DNA of 64,000 nucleotides, taken from the NCBI GenBank assembly GCA_035519675.1, contig DATIWB010000020.1, positions 1 to 64,000 of the forward strand, in the 5' to 3' direction. Shown one piece after another: positions 16,637 to 25,716 of this stretch. The translations under genes and the position numbers were made by a program. Within the stretch, counting starts at the first letter, position 1, and every line of letters starts with the position of its first letter. This DNA comes from RPRB01 sp035519675 (GTDB taxonomy: Bacteria > Myxococcota > Myxococcia > Myxococcales > Myxococcaceae). A model generated the notes under the pieces. It saw only the letters and a program-made list of their open reading frames with translations, was not told where the DNA came from and searched no databases.

Positions 16637-16747
16637 GGACGTCCCCTTCTAAGACCGCCGGGCTCCGGGTTCCAGCGCGGTGTCCCCGGCGGGCATGGAG
16701 CGGGGAAGGTGGTGCGGCCGCCCTGCCCTTGCAATAGAGAGCGGAGC

Positions 16748-17743
16748 ATGCGCGCCGTCCGCATCGAGCAACCTGGGAGCGTCCGGGGGCTGCGCCTGGC
16801 CGAGGTCGAGGAGCCGGTGCCGGGCCCGGGGGAGATCGCCGTCGACGTCCAGGCCACCGCGCTGAACCGGGCGGACTGGCTGCAGGTCCTCGGGAAGTAC
16901 CCCGTGCCCCCGGGGACGCCGGCCGACCTGCCGGGGATGGAGTACGCCGGGACGGTGCGCACCGCCGGGCCGCGTGCCGTCCGCTTTCGGCCGGGCGACC
17001 GGGTGATGGGGCTGGTCCCCGGCGCGGCCTTCGCCGAGCGGCTCGTCACCCACGAGCGGGAGGCGGTCAGCGTGCCCGGGTCGCTGTCGCTGACCGAGGC
17101 CGCTGCCATTCCCGAGGCCTTCTTCACCGCCTTCGACGCGCTGGTGCTGCAGGGGCGGCTGGGGGCGGGCGAGCGGGTGCTGGTGCACGCGGTGGCCTCC
17201 GGAGTGGGCACCGCGGCGGCGCAGATCGTCCACACCGCAGGGGCCACGCTCCTCGGCACCGGCCGCGCGGCGGGCAAGCTCGAACGGGTCTCGGCGATCG
17301 TCCCCTTCACCGCCCTCAGCGTCGATCGAGACGCTCCCCGGTTCGCAGAGCGGGTGCTGGAGGCCACCGGCGGGGCGGGGGCCGATCTGGTGCTCGACCT
17401 GGTCGGAGGCCGGTACACCGCCGAGTCGCTGGCCTGCCTCGCCCCGCGCGGCCGGATGGTGCTGGTGGGCACGGTGGACGGGGTGAAGAGCGAGCTGGAC
17501 CTGCGTCTGATGCTCGGCAAGCGGCTGCAGATCACCGGTACCGTGCTCCGGGCCCGCCCCCTGGAGGAGAAGATGGCGCTCGCCCGCGCGGTGGAGCGGC
17601 ACGTCCTCCCTCTCTTCGCCTGCGGCACCTACCGCCCGGTGGTGGACCGGGTCCTTCCCATGGACCGGGTGGCCGAGGCGTTCGAGCACCTGGTGGCGGA
17701 CCGGAACGTGGGGAAGATCGTCCTCGCCTGGAGCGGCCGATGA
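16748..17743 (+). CDS. zinc-independent quinone oxidoreductase (PIG3-like MDR family)
   Basis: A 331-residue NADPH-dependent oxidoreductase of the medium-chain superfamily. ALNRADWLQVLGKYP is typical of the PIG3/quinone-oxidoreductase branch; GRLGAGERVLVHAVASGVGTAA is the Rossmann entry and GADLVLDLVGG the second nucleotide segment. Structural zinc cysteines are missing, as expected for this branch. The ATG at 16748 starts at the conserved MRAVRIEQPG. Its stop overlaps the next start (ATGA). Confidence 0.88.
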   Translation: MRAVRIEQPGSVRGLRLAEVEEPVPGPGEIAVDVQATALNRADWLQVLGKYPVPPGTPADLPGMEYAGTVRTAGPRAVRFRPGDRVMGLVPGAAFAERLVTHEREAVSVPGSLSLTEAAAIPEAFFTAFDALVLQGRLGAGERVLVHAVASGVGTAAAQIVHTAGATLLGTGRAAGKLERVSAIVPFTALSVDRDAPRFAERVLEATGGAGADLVLDLVGGRYTAESLACLAPRGRMVLVGTVDGVKSELDLRLMLGKRLQITGTVLRARPLEEKMALARAVERHVLPLFACGTYRPVVDRVLPMDRVAEAFEHLVADRNVGKIVLAWSGR

Positions 17744-18768
17744 GCTTCGATCCCGGCGCACCGGGCCTTCCGGGGAAGGCATACGGTCTCCCCCACTCCG
17801 TCGACGAGGCCCGGGTGGTGCTGGTCCCCGTGCCCTTCGAGGCCACCACCTCCTACGGAGGCGGGGCGGCCGATGGCCCCGCGGCAGTGCTCCGGGCCTC
17901 TGCCCAGGTGGACCTCTTCGACCTGGAAACGGGCCGCCCCTACGTGGACGGCATCGCCATGCTCCCCGAGGAGCCACGGGTGCGCGCCTGGAACGACGAG
18001 GCCAAGCGGCTCGCCGGGCCGATCATCGAGGCCGGGGGGGCGGCGGCCTCGGACCGGGGCCTGGCCAGGGTGAACGCCCTCTGCGAGGAGCTCAACGACT
18101 GGCTGGAGCGCACCGTGGCCAGGCTCATCGCCGACGGAAAGCTGGTGGCCACCGTGGGCGGGGACCACGGCAGCATCTACGGCGCAATCGCCGCCCACGC
18201 GCACGCGTATCCGGGGATGGGCATCCTCCACCTCGACGCGCACGCCGACCTCCGGGATGCGTACGAGGGCTTCACCTGGTCGCACGCCTCCATCTTCCAC
18301 AACGTGCTGCGACGGCTCCCGGAGGTGTCCCGGCTGGTGCAGGTGGGCCTGCGCGACGTCTCCGAGGACGAGTTCCGTCTGGCCGACGCCTCGGGCGGCC
18401 GCGTGGTCATCCACACCGATCCCGAGCTCAAGCGCCGGGCCTTCGACGGCGAGCCCTGGGCCCGCCAGGTGGACCGGATGGTCGAGGCGCTGCCCGAACA
18501 GGTCTACCTCTCCTTCGACATCGACGGCCTCGACCCGACCCTCTGCCCGCACACCGGGACTCCGGTCCCCGGCGGGCTGTCCTTTCCCGAGGCCGCCGCG
18601 CTGGTCGCCGGGGTGGTGCGCTCGGGGCGGCGGATCATCGGGATGGACCTCGACGAGGTGGCCCCCGGGCCCGAGGGAGACGAGTGGGACGGAAACGTGG
18701 GGGCCCGGCTGCTCTACAAGATGATCGGCTGGGCGCTGCGTTCCCAGCGCGGAGGAGAAGGACGCTGA
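17740..18768 (+). CDS. arginase/agmatinase-superfamily hydrolase
   Basis: A 342-residue ureohydrolase with the binuclear manganese ligands in GGDHGS, LDAHADLRDAYEG and SFDIDGLDP. The overall layout (SYGGGAADGPAAVLRAS, GGLSFPEA, GMDLDEVAP) is closer to agmatinase (SpeB) than to arginase. GGDHG replaces the more frequent GGDHS. Agmatinase would give putrescine and urea; guanidinobutyrase or formiminoglutamase remain possible. Translationally coupled on both sides: ATGA with the oxidoreductase and TGATG with the HtrA gene. Confidence 0.85.
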   Translation: MSFDPGAPGLPGKAYGLPHSVDEARVVLVPVPFEATTSYGGGAADGPAAVLRASAQVDLFDLETGRPYVDGIAMLPEEPRVRAWNDEAKRLAGPIIEAGGAAASDRGLARVNALCEELNDWLERTVARLIADGKLVATVGGDHGSIYGAIAAHAHAYPGMGILHLDAHADLRDAYEGFTWSHASIFHNVLRRLPEVSRLVQVGLRDVSEDEFRLADASGGRVVIHTDPELKRRAFDGEPWARQVDRMVEALPEQVYLSFDIDGLDPTLCPHTGTPVPGGLSFPEAAALVAGVVRSGRRIIGMDLDEVAPGPEGDEWDGNVGARLLYKMIGWALRSQRGGEGR

Positions 18769-20069
18769 TGCGCCCGGCGATGGTCGTGGCACTCGGGCTG
18801 CTGGTGCTCCCCGCGGCCCGGGCGGACGTGGCCCGACGCCGCTCCGCCGTGGTGGAGGTGGTGCAGAAGGTCGGGCCGGCGGTGGTCTTCATCGGCACCG
18901 AGCAGGTGGTGGACCGACGGATGCGCGGCTCGCCGCTGGAGGAGTTCTTCTTCGGCGACGGCGGCCGGCAGCAGCGGCAGACGGTGCAGTCGCTCGGGTC
19001 GGGGGTGATCATCGACTCCGGGGGGACCATCGTCACCAACGACCACGTCATCCGCGGTGCCTCGGCGGTGCACGTGGTGCTGGCCGACGGACGCCAGCTC
19101 GACGCCGAGGTGGTGGGGGCGGACGCGCAGAACGACCTGGCGCTGCTCCGGGTCGCCTCGAAGACTCCGCTCCCCGCGGCGAGGCTCGGCACCTCGAGCG
19201 ATCTCATGATCGGCGAGACGGTGGTGGCGATCGGCAGCCCGTTCGGGCTCACCAAGACCGTCACCTCGGGCGTGCTCTCTGCGGTGGGCCGGAGCTTCAA
19301 GGCCAACGACCAGCTCTACATCGACTTCTTGCAGACCGACGCCGCCATCAACCCGGGGAACTCGGGCGGTCCCCTGATGAACCTGGACGGGGAGGTCATC
19401 GGGATCAACACCGCCATCTTCGGCGGGGCGCAGGGCATCGGCTTCGCCATCCCGGTGGACAAGGTGCGGCGCATCGTCCAGGAGCTGAAGAGCTTCGGCA
19501 AGGTGCGCCCGGCATGGGTGGGCATCAACGCGGTGGACCTCACGGCGCCGATCGCCCAGCGGCTGGGGTGGGAGCGCAGCGACGGTGTGGTGGTGGACTC
19601 GGTGGACACCGGGAGCCCCGCCGCAGCGGCCGGGGTGCAGGCCGGGGACGTGGTCGCCGAGCTCGGCGGCAGCCCGGTGCGGGACGCCGACGAGTTCCAG
19701 GCCCGCGTGCGTGGCTACCCGGCGAAGGCGGTGATGCCGCTGGTGCTCTGGCGCGAGGGCCGGATGCTCACCCTGACGGTGACCCCGGCCGAGTTCCCCT
19801 CGCAGCAGGCCGACGCCTTCGCCTGGGACCGGCTGGGGCTGCGACTTCAGGCCGCGCGGGGAACGCTGGCGGTGTCGGCCGTGCGCGCACAGAGCCAGGC
19901 CGCGGCCTTCGGGATCGAGCGGGGAGACCTGATCGTCCGGCTGAACAATGTGCCCCTGGATTCACTGGAGACGTTCCGCGAGGCGCTGATCTCGGCCCGA
20001 CACGCGCGGTCTGTGCTGCTCGTCGTCCGACGTGCGGGTCGCAACTACCTCGTGACGTTCCGGCTGTAA
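18768..20069 (+). CDS. HtrA/DegP-type periplasmic serine protease with two PDZ domains
   Basis: A 433-residue protease and chaperone of the envelope. A signal peptide (MRPAMVVALGLLVLPAARA) is followed by the trypsin-like domain with His in VTNDHVI, Asp in NDLALLRV and Ser in GNSGGPL. Two PDZ domains follow (AGVQAGDVVAELGGSPV and AFGIERGDLIVRLNNVPL). The ATG at 18768 shares its A with the stop of the agmatinase-like gene. It degrades or refolds damaged envelope proteins. Confidence 0.94.
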   Translation: MRPAMVVALGLLVLPAARADVARRRSAVVEVVQKVGPAVVFIGTEQVVDRRMRGSPLEEFFFGDGGRQQRQTVQSLGSGVIIDSGGTIVTNDHVIRGASAVHVVLADGRQLDAEVVGADAQNDLALLRVASKTPLPAARLGTSSDLMIGETVVAIGSPFGLTKTVTSGVLSAVGRSFKANDQLYIDFLQTDAAINPGNSGGPLMNLDGEVIGINTAIFGGAQGIGFAIPVDKVRRIVQELKSFGKVRPAWVGINAVDLTAPIAQRLGWERSDGVVVDSVDTGSPAAAAGVQAGDVVAELGGSPVRDADEFQARVRGYPAKAVMPLVLWREGRMLTLTVTPAEFPSQQADAFAWDRLGLRLQAARGTLAVSAVRAQSQAAAFGIERGDLIVRLNNVPLDSLETFREALISARHARSVLLVVRRAGRNYLVTFRL

Positions 20070-20086
20070 GGGTCGTCCGGGACCCT
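20069..20086 (+). terminator. possible stem-loop at the end of the htrA operon
   Basis: AGGGTC-GTCCGG-GACCCT forms a perfect six-base stem overlapping the htrA stop codon. No T tract follows, so it is only a weak candidate for termination or mRNA stabilisation. Confidence 0.3.
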
Positions 20087-20183
20087 GACCCGCCGAGGGT
20101 GCGAGTCCTGGATACAGTCGGGGGGGCGTGCATCTGGTCGATTTCTCGGTGCTCGACCAGGCGCTGTAGAGTGCCGCTCCAGC

Positions 20184-21971
20184 GTGACCCGAATCGTCCC
20201 CACCTATCGCACAGCGGGGCCGCTGCTCGCCGGCACCCGGTCGAGCGCCATGCTCGGGCTCGAGGAACGCGAGGCCTCCGCGCGTCCGGTGGTCCTGGTC
20301 TGGGCGCCGCCCGAGCTGCCGAAGGACGAGGACCGCTTCTCCCAGCTGCAGCGGGACACGCGACGCGCAGTCACGCTCGACCATCCGCACATCGTCAAGG
20401 TCCACGGGCTGGCCACGCTCGAGCAGGGCCTGGCCCGGGTGGTGGAGTACGTGGACGGAGAATCGCTCCGCGACGTGCTCGAGCACACCGGAAAGCTGTC
20501 TCCGGCCATCGCCGGACGCATCGCGGTGGACTGCGCCCTGGGCATCCACTACGCGCACGTGGCCGGGAACGACGACGGCACCCCGCTGGTGCACGGAGAT
20601 CTCCGGCCGGAGACGGTGATGCTGGCCTTCTCCGGGCGGGCGAAGGTCGGGGGGTATGGCGCCCTGGCCGTCGCCCCCAAGGAGACCAACGGGCAGCGGG
20701 TGGTGAACCGCCGCCGGTACTGTGCACCCGAGCAGATCATCGGCGGCCGGGCCGCGCAGACCGCGCAGACCGACGTCTTCCTCCTCGGCCTGGTCCTCTA
20801 CGAGTGCCTGACCGGGCGGATGCCCTGGGACAAGGAGACCGACTTCGACCAGGCGGTGTTGAACGCCTCCCTGCCCCTGGAGGGGCTGCCGCTGGCGGTC
20901 CAGGACCTGGTCCGGAAGGCGACCGCGAAGCGGGCCTCGGACCGGCACAAGACCGCGCTGGCCTTCCGTGACGCGGTGGACCAGGTGCTCACCCCGCTCG
21001 CCACGCCGGCCCAGCTGTCCGAGCTGCTGGAGCATCACTTCCCTGCCCAGGACTCGCCTCGCGCGGCGCGGAAGCAGGTGCTGGAGGCGGCCCTGGAGGC
21101 CCACTCCCGGGCCTGGGCCTCGCACGTGCCGAAGGCCTCCGAATCGCCCACCATCCCCATCTCCGCCCGCGAGCTGGCCGAGCTCGAGGCGCCGCGCTTC
21201 GACTGGCGCTCGAAGATGCCGCTGGTGTTCGGGGTGGTGGTGGCCTTGGCGCTGGGCGGGGTCTTCTGGCTCCAGACCCGGCACGCGGTGCCCAAGCCGA
21301 TGCTCAGCGTTCCCCCGGGGCAGGAGCAGGCCGCCCGGGCCACCCCGCCGCCGGCGAACGGGACGGCCCGGCCGGCGTCCACGGTGGCCACGGCAACCGC
21401 TCCGGCGGCCACCGAGGCGGTGGACCATGTGCCCGCTCCGGCGGCGACCGCCCCGGTTCCCGCCGCGGTCCCGCCGGTCCCCGCTCCCAGCACCCCCGCC
21501 CCCACCCCGGCGAAGCCGGCGGTCGCCGAGGGCCGGCCGAAGAGCGATTTCATGACCACCGGGCTGGATCTGATGACCGATCCGCCGGTGGAGGTGGCGC
21601 TGGACAAGAAGCCCTTCGGCCGCACGCCGATCGTCATTCCGGCCACGCCCGGGAAGCACGTGCTCACGCTCAGCGATCAGTCGAAGGGCATCAACCAGTC
21701 ACGGGTGGTGATGGTGAAGAAGGACGGCGTCACCCCGCTCCGCCTCACCGTGGGGCGCGGGACGCTCTCGGTACGGGCGCCGCAGGGGGCCCGGGTGATC
21801 GTCGACGGCCGGGTGGTGGGGTCGAGCCCGGTCGACGACCTGCACCTGTTCGAGGGCACCCACCACCTCAAGGTGACGCTCGGCGACGCGGTCTGGCAGC
21901 AGTCCTTCGTGCTCCGCAACGAGCAGAGCCTGCGCTACGACGTGGAGCTGAAGCCGACCAACGGCGGCTGA
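20184..21971 (+). CDS. kinase-like membrane protein with PEGA domains, probably a pseudokinase
   Basis: A 595-residue protein: kinase-like domain (about 1-275), helical region, one membrane helix (about 345-366, LVFGVVVALALGGVFWLQ), a Pro/Ala linker, and two PEGA repeats (DPPVEVALDKKPFGRTP and APQGARVIVDGRVVGSSP) outside the membrane. The catalytic loop reads HGDLRPETV rather than HRDLKPEN, the DFG site reads GGYG, and the VAIK lysine position is occupied by V-L-V-W. With the ATP-site lysine and the metal-binding Asp both lost, activity is unlikely; a scaffold or sensor role is more plausible. The start is GTG at 20184. Confidence 0.82.
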   Translation: MTRIVPTYRTAGPLLAGTRSSAMLGLEEREASARPVVLVWAPPELPKDEDRFSQLQRDTRRAVTLDHPHIVKVHGLATLEQGLARVVEYVDGESLRDVLEHTGKLSPAIAGRIAVDCALGIHYAHVAGNDDGTPLVHGDLRPETVMLAFSGRAKVGGYGALAVAPKETNGQRVVNRRRYCAPEQIIGGRAAQTAQTDVFLLGLVLYECLTGRMPWDKETDFDQAVLNASLPLEGLPLAVQDLVRKATAKRASDRHKTALAFRDAVDQVLTPLATPAQLSELLEHHFPAQDSPRAARKQVLEAALEAHSRAWASHVPKASESPTIPISARELAELEAPRFDWRSKMPLVFGVVVALALGGVFWLQTRHAVPKPMLSVPPGQEQAARATPPPANGTARPASTVATATAPAATEAVDHVPAPAATAPVPAAVPPVPAPSTPAPTPAKPAVAEGRPKSDFMTTGLDLMTDPPVEVALDKKPFGRTPIVIPATPGKHVLTLSDQSKGINQSRVVMVKKDGVTPLRLTVGRGTLSVRAPQGARVIVDGRVVGSSPVDDLHLFEGTHHLKVTLGDAVWQQSFVLRNEQSLRYDVELKPTNGG

Positions 21972-21980
21972 AGCTCGCAC

Positions 21981-22012
21981 GCCCGCCCCACCAGGGCACG
22001 GCTGGGGCGGGC
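21981..22012. terminator. bidirectional hairpin between convergent genes
   Basis: GCCCGCCCCA (21981-21990) and TGGGGCGGGC (22003-22012) form a perfect ten-base stem with a 12-base loop, placed in the short gap between the convergent pseudokinase and peptidase-like genes. No T tract follows on either side. Confidence 0.55.
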
Positions 22013-22027
22013 GGCACGCTCCTTGGT

Positions 22028-22960
22028 CTACGGCGCCTTCTTGGCCAGGTTGAACGGTGTCGCGCAGTCCGGGAAGTACGAGATCGCCGGGCTGGTGAGC
22101 ACCGTCGTGTCCGGGAAGCTGTAGGCGTGCTTGTAGGCCGACGAGGGCGACTGTCCCGCGAACCACTGGAGCAGGGCCTCGTTCTGCGGGTGGTAGGTCA
22201 TCCCGTTCATGGTGATGGGGAAGGTGGCGTTGGGCATCCCCTCGACGACGTCGCCGTCCTCGAGGTTGTTCTGACACAAGCCCCAGGGCGCGACCCAGAT
22301 CGGCGTGGCGTTGTTCACGAACGGGTCGGAGAAGCTCTCGGACAGCTCGTGGCTCAGGGCGGTGATGTCCTCGAACCCTCCGCCGAACAGCCCGGGGGAG
22401 ATCCAGCTCGCGTAGTTCATCACGTAGCGGCGCTCTTGCCAGCCGTTGCTCGCGTCGCCCGGCTCGAGGTCGTAGCTGTGGAAGCCGAGCGCGCAGCAGT
22501 TGGATGGATCACCCTCGAAGAGGAAGGTGTTGGAGAAGAGGAACGTCGACAGGTCGCGGGTCCTGATGTCACCGGCGTTCTCCGCCGCTCCGATGACCGT
22601 GCTGGTGTCGTCGGCGGTGGGCGGGAACAGCTCGCTCACGAAGACGCCCTCGTCCACCAGCACGTAGACCAGGTTGCACTTGGCATCCACCGCGAAGCGA
22701 TAGGTGCCCCGGATGAGGACCATGGTCCGCGTGGTCTTCACCGAGGCACGCAGCATGGTGTGCCAGTCGTCGTCGGATTGATGGAAGAACTGCGCGCGGT
22801 GCACGGCGTCGGTGTACTGGGTGGGGCGCTCGCTCGAGCCCCACCGGGCGTTCTGGAAGAGCGGCGAATCGAGCACCGGCTTCAGGTACTTGGTCGGGTC
22901 GAGGATCATCCGCACCCGCGAGCCGTCGGGGTCCGTGCAGAACCCCATCTTTCGCGCCAT
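22028..22960 (-). CDS. putative peptidase-like protein with HELSE motif, possibly N-terminally truncated
   Basis: A 310-residue protein of a group I know only as uncharacterised exported proteins. ALSHELSESFSDPF resembles the HELxE...TDP zinc-site motif found in several secreted peptidase-like families; later parts are aromatic-rich and contain spaced cysteines (NCCALGF, GLCQNN, YFPDCATP), fitting an extracytoplasmic disulfide protein. Yet no signal peptide is present: the frame is open back only to 23011 and offers no start codon there, so the N-terminus may have been lost. Function uncertain. Confidence 0.55.
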   Translation of the reverse strand: MARKMGFCTDPDGSRVRMILDPTKYLKPVLDSPLFQNARWGSSERPTQYTDAVHRAQFFHQSDDDWHTMLRASVKTTRTMVLIRGTYRFAVDAKCNLVYVLVDEGVFVSELFPPTADDTSTVIGAAENAGDIRTRDLSTFLFSNTFLFEGDPSNCCALGFHSYDLEPGDASNGWQERRYVMNYASWISPGLFGGGFEDITALSHELSESFSDPFVNNATPIWVAPWGLCQNNLEDGDVVEGMPNATFPITMNGMTYHPQNEALLQWFAGQSPSSAYKHAYSFPDTTVLTSPAISYFPDCATPFNLAKKAP

Positions 22961-23061
22961 CGAGATGCGCGTAGGACGAACGAGGGGTGTGGATCGACCC
23001 GGGCGGAGTCACGCGCCGAGTCCCGACGTTCAGCGCTTCCGGACCCTTCCCGGACAGGCGG

Positions 23062-25203
23062 TCAGCTGGCCCATCGCCGCTGGAGGGCGTCGAGCGAACC
23101 ATCGCGGTCGACGGGGGGCAGGAGCGCCTCTTGCTCCATCCCCAGCATGCTCCCCGTGGGATCGAGCGCGTCGCGGAGGGCGCGCCAGCGCGCATAGCCT
23201 GGGTGCTGCGCCAGCACCTCCTCGGCCGTCCAGCCGGGGGTCTGCATCCCGAAGTGCATCGAGAACCCGGCGCTGCCCAGGGCCCGGGCCAGCGCGTCCT
23301 TGTAGAAGCGCATCATCGGGTCCGTGTGCGCCGGGGCTCCCACGAAGAGGCACTCGAGGGCGGCGAAGTCCTCCAGGGGACCGAGGAGCGCCGTGCCGCC
23401 CCGGACGAAGCGAACGTTGGTGGGGCCGGTCTGGAAGGTTCCCACCCGGGCACTCCAGCGGCGCGCGGCATCGACCAGGACTCCGATGGCGAGGAGAAAG
23501 CGGTCCTCGCGCAGGGGAACGAAGAACTCGCCGAACCGCACCCGGACCCCGGCGGTGCCCTCCCCGCAGTGGAAGACGTTGTAGCAGCGGTTGATGAAGC
23601 GGCTGCTCCCCCGGACCGACCAGTCCACCACCTCGGGGACGCTCCGCAGCCGGAGGGCCGACAGGAGCGCGGGGAGCCGCGACAGGACGCGGGGCGCGGC
23701 GCCGATGAGCGAGCGCCAGAGCACGGGACGGCGGACGAAGCGGGCATCGCGGGCGAAGGCCTTCGCCGGGACCCGCTCCACGCGCAGCCCGAGGTCGAAG
23801 GGCTCGAAGCCCACCTGCACGGGGCGCGAGGTGCAGACCTGGGCCCGTCCGGTGTGGGGGTTGAAGAGCACGCTCAGGGCGTAGGCGCGGTGCGGATGCC
23901 CCGAGAAGTGCGCGCCAGTCGGAGCGCTGGCCCAGCCCGGCACCGAGTGTGCCTCCATCAGGTGGTACACGTTCCCTCCAGCGAGGACCCCCGCCACCTC
24001 GGCGATGTTGCTCTCGGTGGTCCGCTCCTCCAGGTAGAACCGCGGGACGGTCTGCACCACCATGGAATGGATGACCCCGAAGGCCCCGAGGTTGACGATC
24101 GCCGCCCGGAACAGGTCGTCGTCCTGGACCAGGCGCAGCCCGGGCTCCTGCTGCCGGAGTCGGGCCGGATCGGTGATGCCCAGCGCCGGCTCGACCCTCA
24201 GGGCGGTGCCGCCGGCGAGCACCAGGTCGAGGCTGCGCAGGCGCGCGGCCATCGTCCCCTGGCCGAGCACCGTGCCGTGGGTTCCGGTGGTGATTGCCCC
24301 GGCCAGCGTCTGCCCGTCGTAGCCCCCGATGACCGGCAGTGCCCAACCTGCCCGCCAGAGGTGCGCATTCAGCTCCCGCAGGAGGACACCCGAGCCCACC
24401 CGGAACAGGGCCGCGCGGCCCTGGACCGCCGGGCGGAGCGTGTCCCGGGCGCTCCCCCGAGGAGGCATCGGCTCGAGGAACCGGAGCCCGTCCGGATGCA
24501 GGTAGACCCCGTCGGTGCGGCCCGCTCCGTGCGAGTGCCGGCCACCTCCGGCCTTGATGCGGGTTCCGGGTGGAAGCGCCGTCCGTATCCAGCGGAGCAA
24601 CGCGCACAGCTCGTCGCGCCCGGGCCCGAGGCGGACGCCCAGCCGCGGAGACCACCGGACGTCGCCGTTGAAGCTGGCGAGCCGCTCGGCTCGGGTCGGC
24701 GGAGCGGTTCCCCCGCCCGCGCGCCAGCGGGCCGTGGCGGCCTCGAGGTCGAGGAGCGGCTCGAGGCGCTGTGAGGTCTCGCAGCAGGCGCGGTCGAGGC
24801 CGAGGAGCAGGCGGAGGGACGAGTCCGGATCCGAGACGTCGAACGGGGGCACCGGGAGCGGGTCTCCGTCGGACTCGCCGCGGAGCCCGTTACCCGCCGC
24901 GCACACCGCGTGGGCGGCGATGTCGACCAGGTTCTTGACCAGCATGAACGGGAAGGCCAGCAGCTCGAGGACGTCCTGCACCACTCCCACCAGGAGCGCG
25001 ACCGTCGCCGTCGCCGGCCCGTCACCTCGCGCGAGCACCGGGAGCAGCACCATCCGGTCCGGCAGCACGTGGAGGAGGTCCTCGGCGATCGCCCGGAGGT
25101 TCTGGACGATCGACGCCCGGTGGTGGATGCCGCCCTCGGTGTTCGCCACTGACTCGGGGTCGAACCGCCGCCACCCATTGCCATCCCGGTTGGGCCGATG
25201 CAC
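23062..25203 (-). CDS. FAD-linked oxidase of the vanillyl-alcohol-oxidase/gulonolactone-oxidase type
   Basis: A 713-residue flavoprotein. The FAD-binding domain spans about 150-380, with GGGRHSHGAGRTDG, VGSGVLLRELNAHL and GYDGQTLAGAITTGTHGT typical of D-arabinono-1,4-lactone and L-gulonolactone oxidases. The C-terminal half is the substrate domain ending in a D-P-T-G segment. The ~150 residues before the flavin domain, including a hydrophobic stretch (VVQDVLELLAFPFMLVKNLV), are not usual for the family. I choose the GTG at 25203 because AGGGGTGGGGAG precedes it; the frame extends to 25305 with an Arg-rich low-complexity stretch. Substrate unknown. Confidence 0.75.
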   Translation of the reverse strand: MHRPNRDGNGWRRFDPESVANTEGGIHHRASIVQNLRAIAEDLLHVLPDRMVLLPVLARGDGPATATVALLVGVVQDVLELLAFPFMLVKNLVDIAAHAVCAAGNGLRGESDGDPLPVPPFDVSDPDSSLRLLLGLDRACCETSQRLEPLLDLEAATARWRAGGGTAPPTRAERLASFNGDVRWSPRLGVRLGPGRDELCALLRWIRTALPPGTRIKAGGGRHSHGAGRTDGVYLHPDGLRFLEPMPPRGSARDTLRPAVQGRAALFRVGSGVLLRELNAHLWRAGWALPVIGGYDGQTLAGAITTGTHGTVLGQGTMAARLRSLDLVLAGGTALRVEPALGITDPARLRQQEPGLRLVQDDDLFRAAIVNLGAFGVIHSMVVQTVPRFYLEERTTESNIAEVAGVLAGGNVYHLMEAHSVPGWASAPTGAHFSGHPHRAYALSVLFNPHTGRAQVCTSRPVQVGFEPFDLGLRVERVPAKAFARDARFVRRPVLWRSLIGAAPRVLSRLPALLSALRLRSVPEVVDWSVRGSSRFINRCYNVFHCGEGTAGVRVRFGEFFVPLREDRFLLAIGVLVDAARRWSARVGTFQTGPTNVRFVRGGTALLGPLEDFAALECLFVGAPAHTDPMMRFYKDALARALGSAGFSMHFGMQTPGWTAEEVLAQHPGYARWRALRDALDPTGSMLGMEQEALLPPVDRDGSLDALQRRWAS

Positions 25204-25326
25204 CTCCCCACCCCTGAGCACCGGGTGTGCCAGGAGCCGACCGCTGGAGCGACGGGGTGGACGGAGGCGCGACCTCCGCGCGCTGTGCAGCGCGCGAGCG
25301 CCCACCGTGCAACGCCCTTCACGCTC

Positions 25327-25716
25327 TCAGCCATCCGGGTGGTGGCTGAGGGCGACCCGGTTTCCTTCCGGATCCCGGACGTAGAGCGTCCACCGCGTCT
25401 CGTGGACCAGGGGGATGCCCCGGCGCTCGAGCTCGGCCCGGATGCGCTCCCGGTCGGTCCGGGGGATCCGCAGCGCGACGAGGAAAAGGCCCGGGCGGCC
25501 GTCGCGAAAGCTCGGATCGGGTGACGGGGCGGCGGCCACCCGCTCGAGCGCGAGGAACGCTCCTTCGCCCACGTCGAGCCAGATGCTCCGCAGCCCTCCG
25601 TCGAGGCCGTGGTGCCGCTCGATCTCCGCGAGCCCGAGCACCTCCCGGTAGAACCCGGCCACGTCCTCCAGCGCCTTCACCTGGATGGCGAGGTGGTGGA
25701 AGCCCTGGACCTTCAT
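25327..25716 (-). CDS. VOC (glyoxalase/bleomycin-resistance) superfamily protein
   Basis: A 129-residue metal-dependent fold protein: FHHLAIQVKALEDVAGFYREVLGL at the start and LYVRDPEGNRVAL at the end are the paired VOC half-motifs, with His7 or His8 and a late Glu as metal ligands. Its ATG overlaps the stop of the upstream membrane gene (ATGA), making it the last gene of the Mla-type operon. Whether it is a glyoxalase, epimerase or dioxygenase cannot be told. Confidence 0.85.
   Translation of the reverse strand: MKVQGFHHLAIQVKALEDVAGFYREVLGLAEIERHHGLDGGLRSIWLDVGEGAFLALERVAAAPSPDPSFRDGRPGLFLVALRIPRTDRERIRAELERRGIPLVHETRWTLYVRDPEGNRVALSHHPDG

Noticed and set aside
14659..17628. A 989-codon frame containing the flippase-like protein
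   Set aside because: Only the last 342 residues are protein-like; the rest overlaps the PHP phosphatase, yacG and the oxidoreductase, and a GTG coupled to the phosphatase stop marks the real start.
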